A stretch of 31,699 bases of DNA from CAZMXP01 sp964570285. GTDB lineage: Bacteria; Planctomycetota; PLA2. The notes beneath the pieces were generated by a model, which made no database searches, had not been told where the DNA came from, and worked only from the letters and a program-made list of their open reading frames with translations. The DNA lies in NCBI GenBank assembly GCA_964570285.1, contig CAZMXP010000057.1, positions 1-31,699 on the forward strand. Direction: 5' to 3'. Both the position numbers and the translations under genes were made by a program. Shown here one piece after another: positions 30,988 to 31,699 of the stretch (position 1 is its first letter; each line of letters opens with the position of its first letter).

Positions 30988-31217
30988 TTCCCCTCGCTCT
31001 CGAACGGCTCCTCGGTCAGCTCGCCATCCGCCCCGCGCACGAGCTTCTTGACCGCACTCTCCGCCTCGCGGAGAAGGCCATAGCAGGACTTGAGATGGGT
31101 GACCCCGTCCTTGTAGCGGGCGAGGGAGTGGTCGAGGTCGAGTTCGCCCGCTTCGAGCTCTTCGACGATCTTCTCGAGCGCCTCAAGGTGGGCTTCGAAG
31201 CCCTGCTTCTTCGCCAT
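30984..31217 (-). CDS. xseB: Exodeoxyribonuclease VII small subunit
   Basis: XseB is the small subunit of exonuclease VII, which degrades single-stranded DNA. The 77-residue protein has the family pattern F-E-x-x-L-x-x-L-E-x-I-V-E-x-L-E-x-G-E-L-x-L-D-x-S-L-x-x-Y-x-x-G near 7-38, followed by a long helix. It overlaps xseA by 35 bp at its start and ispA by 4 bp at its end. Confidence 0.95.
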   Translation of the reverse strand: MAKKQGFEAHLEALEKIVEELEAGELDLDHSLARYKDGVTHLKSCYGLLREAESAVKKLVRGADGELTEEPFESEGN

Positions 31218-31699
31218 TCCCGACTATCGTAACCGTGGACGAGATTTCTCCGTCGGCGAGCGTTGTCTTGAGCCGGTCGCCGGGGCGGGCGTCGGCGGCG
31301 CGCAGCAGCGGGCGGCCGAGAAGCGTCGTGACGCTGTAGCCGCGGGCAAGCACCTTCAGCGGCGAGAGCGCGTCGAGGCGGCCCGCGTGGCGGTCGAGAT
31401 CGGCGCGGCGGCTCTTGAGCCGGTCGCCGAAGGCGCGCGTGAGCCGCCCGGCCACGGCGTCGAGCTCCTGCTCGCGGCGGCGCACCGGGTCGAGGGGGTC
31501 GCGGAAGGCGCGCGACGCCTCGATCTCGCGCAGCCGGGCGGCGAGGTCGTCGACCTTCGCGCGCAGCGCGCGGGAGAGGCGCACCTTGCGCTCGTCGAGC
31601 CACCCCCGGACGGCGGCGCGGTCGGGCACGACCGCCTCCGCCGCGGCGCTCGGCGTCGGCGCGCGCAGGTCGGCGACGAGGTCGGCGATGGTGACGTCG
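31183..31699 (-). CDS. xseA: Exodeoxyribonuclease VII large subunit (C-terminal part, cut by window edge)
   Basis: The visible 171 codons are the C-terminal end of XseA. At the window edge the frame reads A-D-L-V-A-D-L-R-A-P-T-P-S-A-A-A-E, the conserved end of the catalytic domain. The long coiled-coil arm follows, then the motif L-S-P-L-K-V-L-A-R-G-Y-S-V with G-D-x-L near the C-terminus. The start lies beyond base 31699. The gene begins the conserved xseA-xseB-ispA-dxs series. Confidence 0.94.
   Translation of the reverse strand, partial: DVTIADLVADLRAPTPSAAAEAVVPDRAAVRGWLDERKVRLSRALRAKVDDLAARLREIEASRAFRDPLDPVRRREQELDAVAGRLTRAFGDRLKSRRADLDRHAGRLDALSPLKVLARGYSVTTLLGRPLLRAADARPGDRLKTTLADGEISSTVTIVGNGEEAGLRSPP

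Overview
This is a bacterial chromosome segment of high GC content, dense in genes and mostly read from the minus strand. The organism has a b6-type quinol:electron-acceptor complex, an A2-type heme-copper oxidase, the C5 heme pathway (hemL) and the MEP isoprenoid pathway (dxs). It is a respiring, aerobic-capable bacterium. The cupredoxin fused to a carboxypeptidase-regulatory-like domain, the sulfatase-like hydrolase with a threonine nucleophile and the general style fit Acidobacteriota or another deep, little-cultured lineage. No marker in the window settles the phylum.

Region 1 (1-2267) is the distal end of an integron gene-cassette array. Four attC sites (the first partial) share one sequence type and enclose three cassettes: a YezG-like immunity protein, a DUF1963 protein interrupted by an in-frame stop, and a reverse-oriented DUF433/DUF5615 toxin-antitoxin pair. 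No integrase is present; it would be expected to the left if it exists.

Region 2 (2262-17999, minus strand) is one tightly packed respiratory locus of 15 genes, read from 17999 downward. The order is: membrane-anchored HEAT-repeat protein, cytochrome b6-like subunit, long subunit IV-like protein, a 1252-residue octaheme cytochrome c, Rieske protein, cupredoxin, oxidase subunits II and I, heme A synthase, heme O synthase, a short subunit III-like protein, ABC ATPase and permease, SCO1 and DUF420. Many genes overlap by 4 bp. Together they encode a quinol-oxidising Rieske/cytb complex, candidate electron carriers, a terminal oxidase and the heme and copper maturation factors. This is a plausible single quinol-to-oxygen supercomplex, and the octaheme protein is its most unusual part.

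Region 3 (18097-20228, plus strand) is a two-gene unit: a small protein of unknown function and a NodU/CmcH-type carbamoyltransferase. A 33-bp palindrome follows.

Region 4 (20202-25620, minus strand) holds nadK, a DUF58 protein, a BatA-like protein, hemC, hemL and a small hypothetical protein, most of them overlapping.

Region 5 (25621-26380) is a noncoding island with inverted copies of a CACAGAGACAC-type repeat and a nested palindrome.

Region 6 (26381-31699, minus strand) is the conserved xseA-xseB-ispA-dxs cluster followed by a sulfatase-like membrane hydrolase. xseA runs off the right edge.
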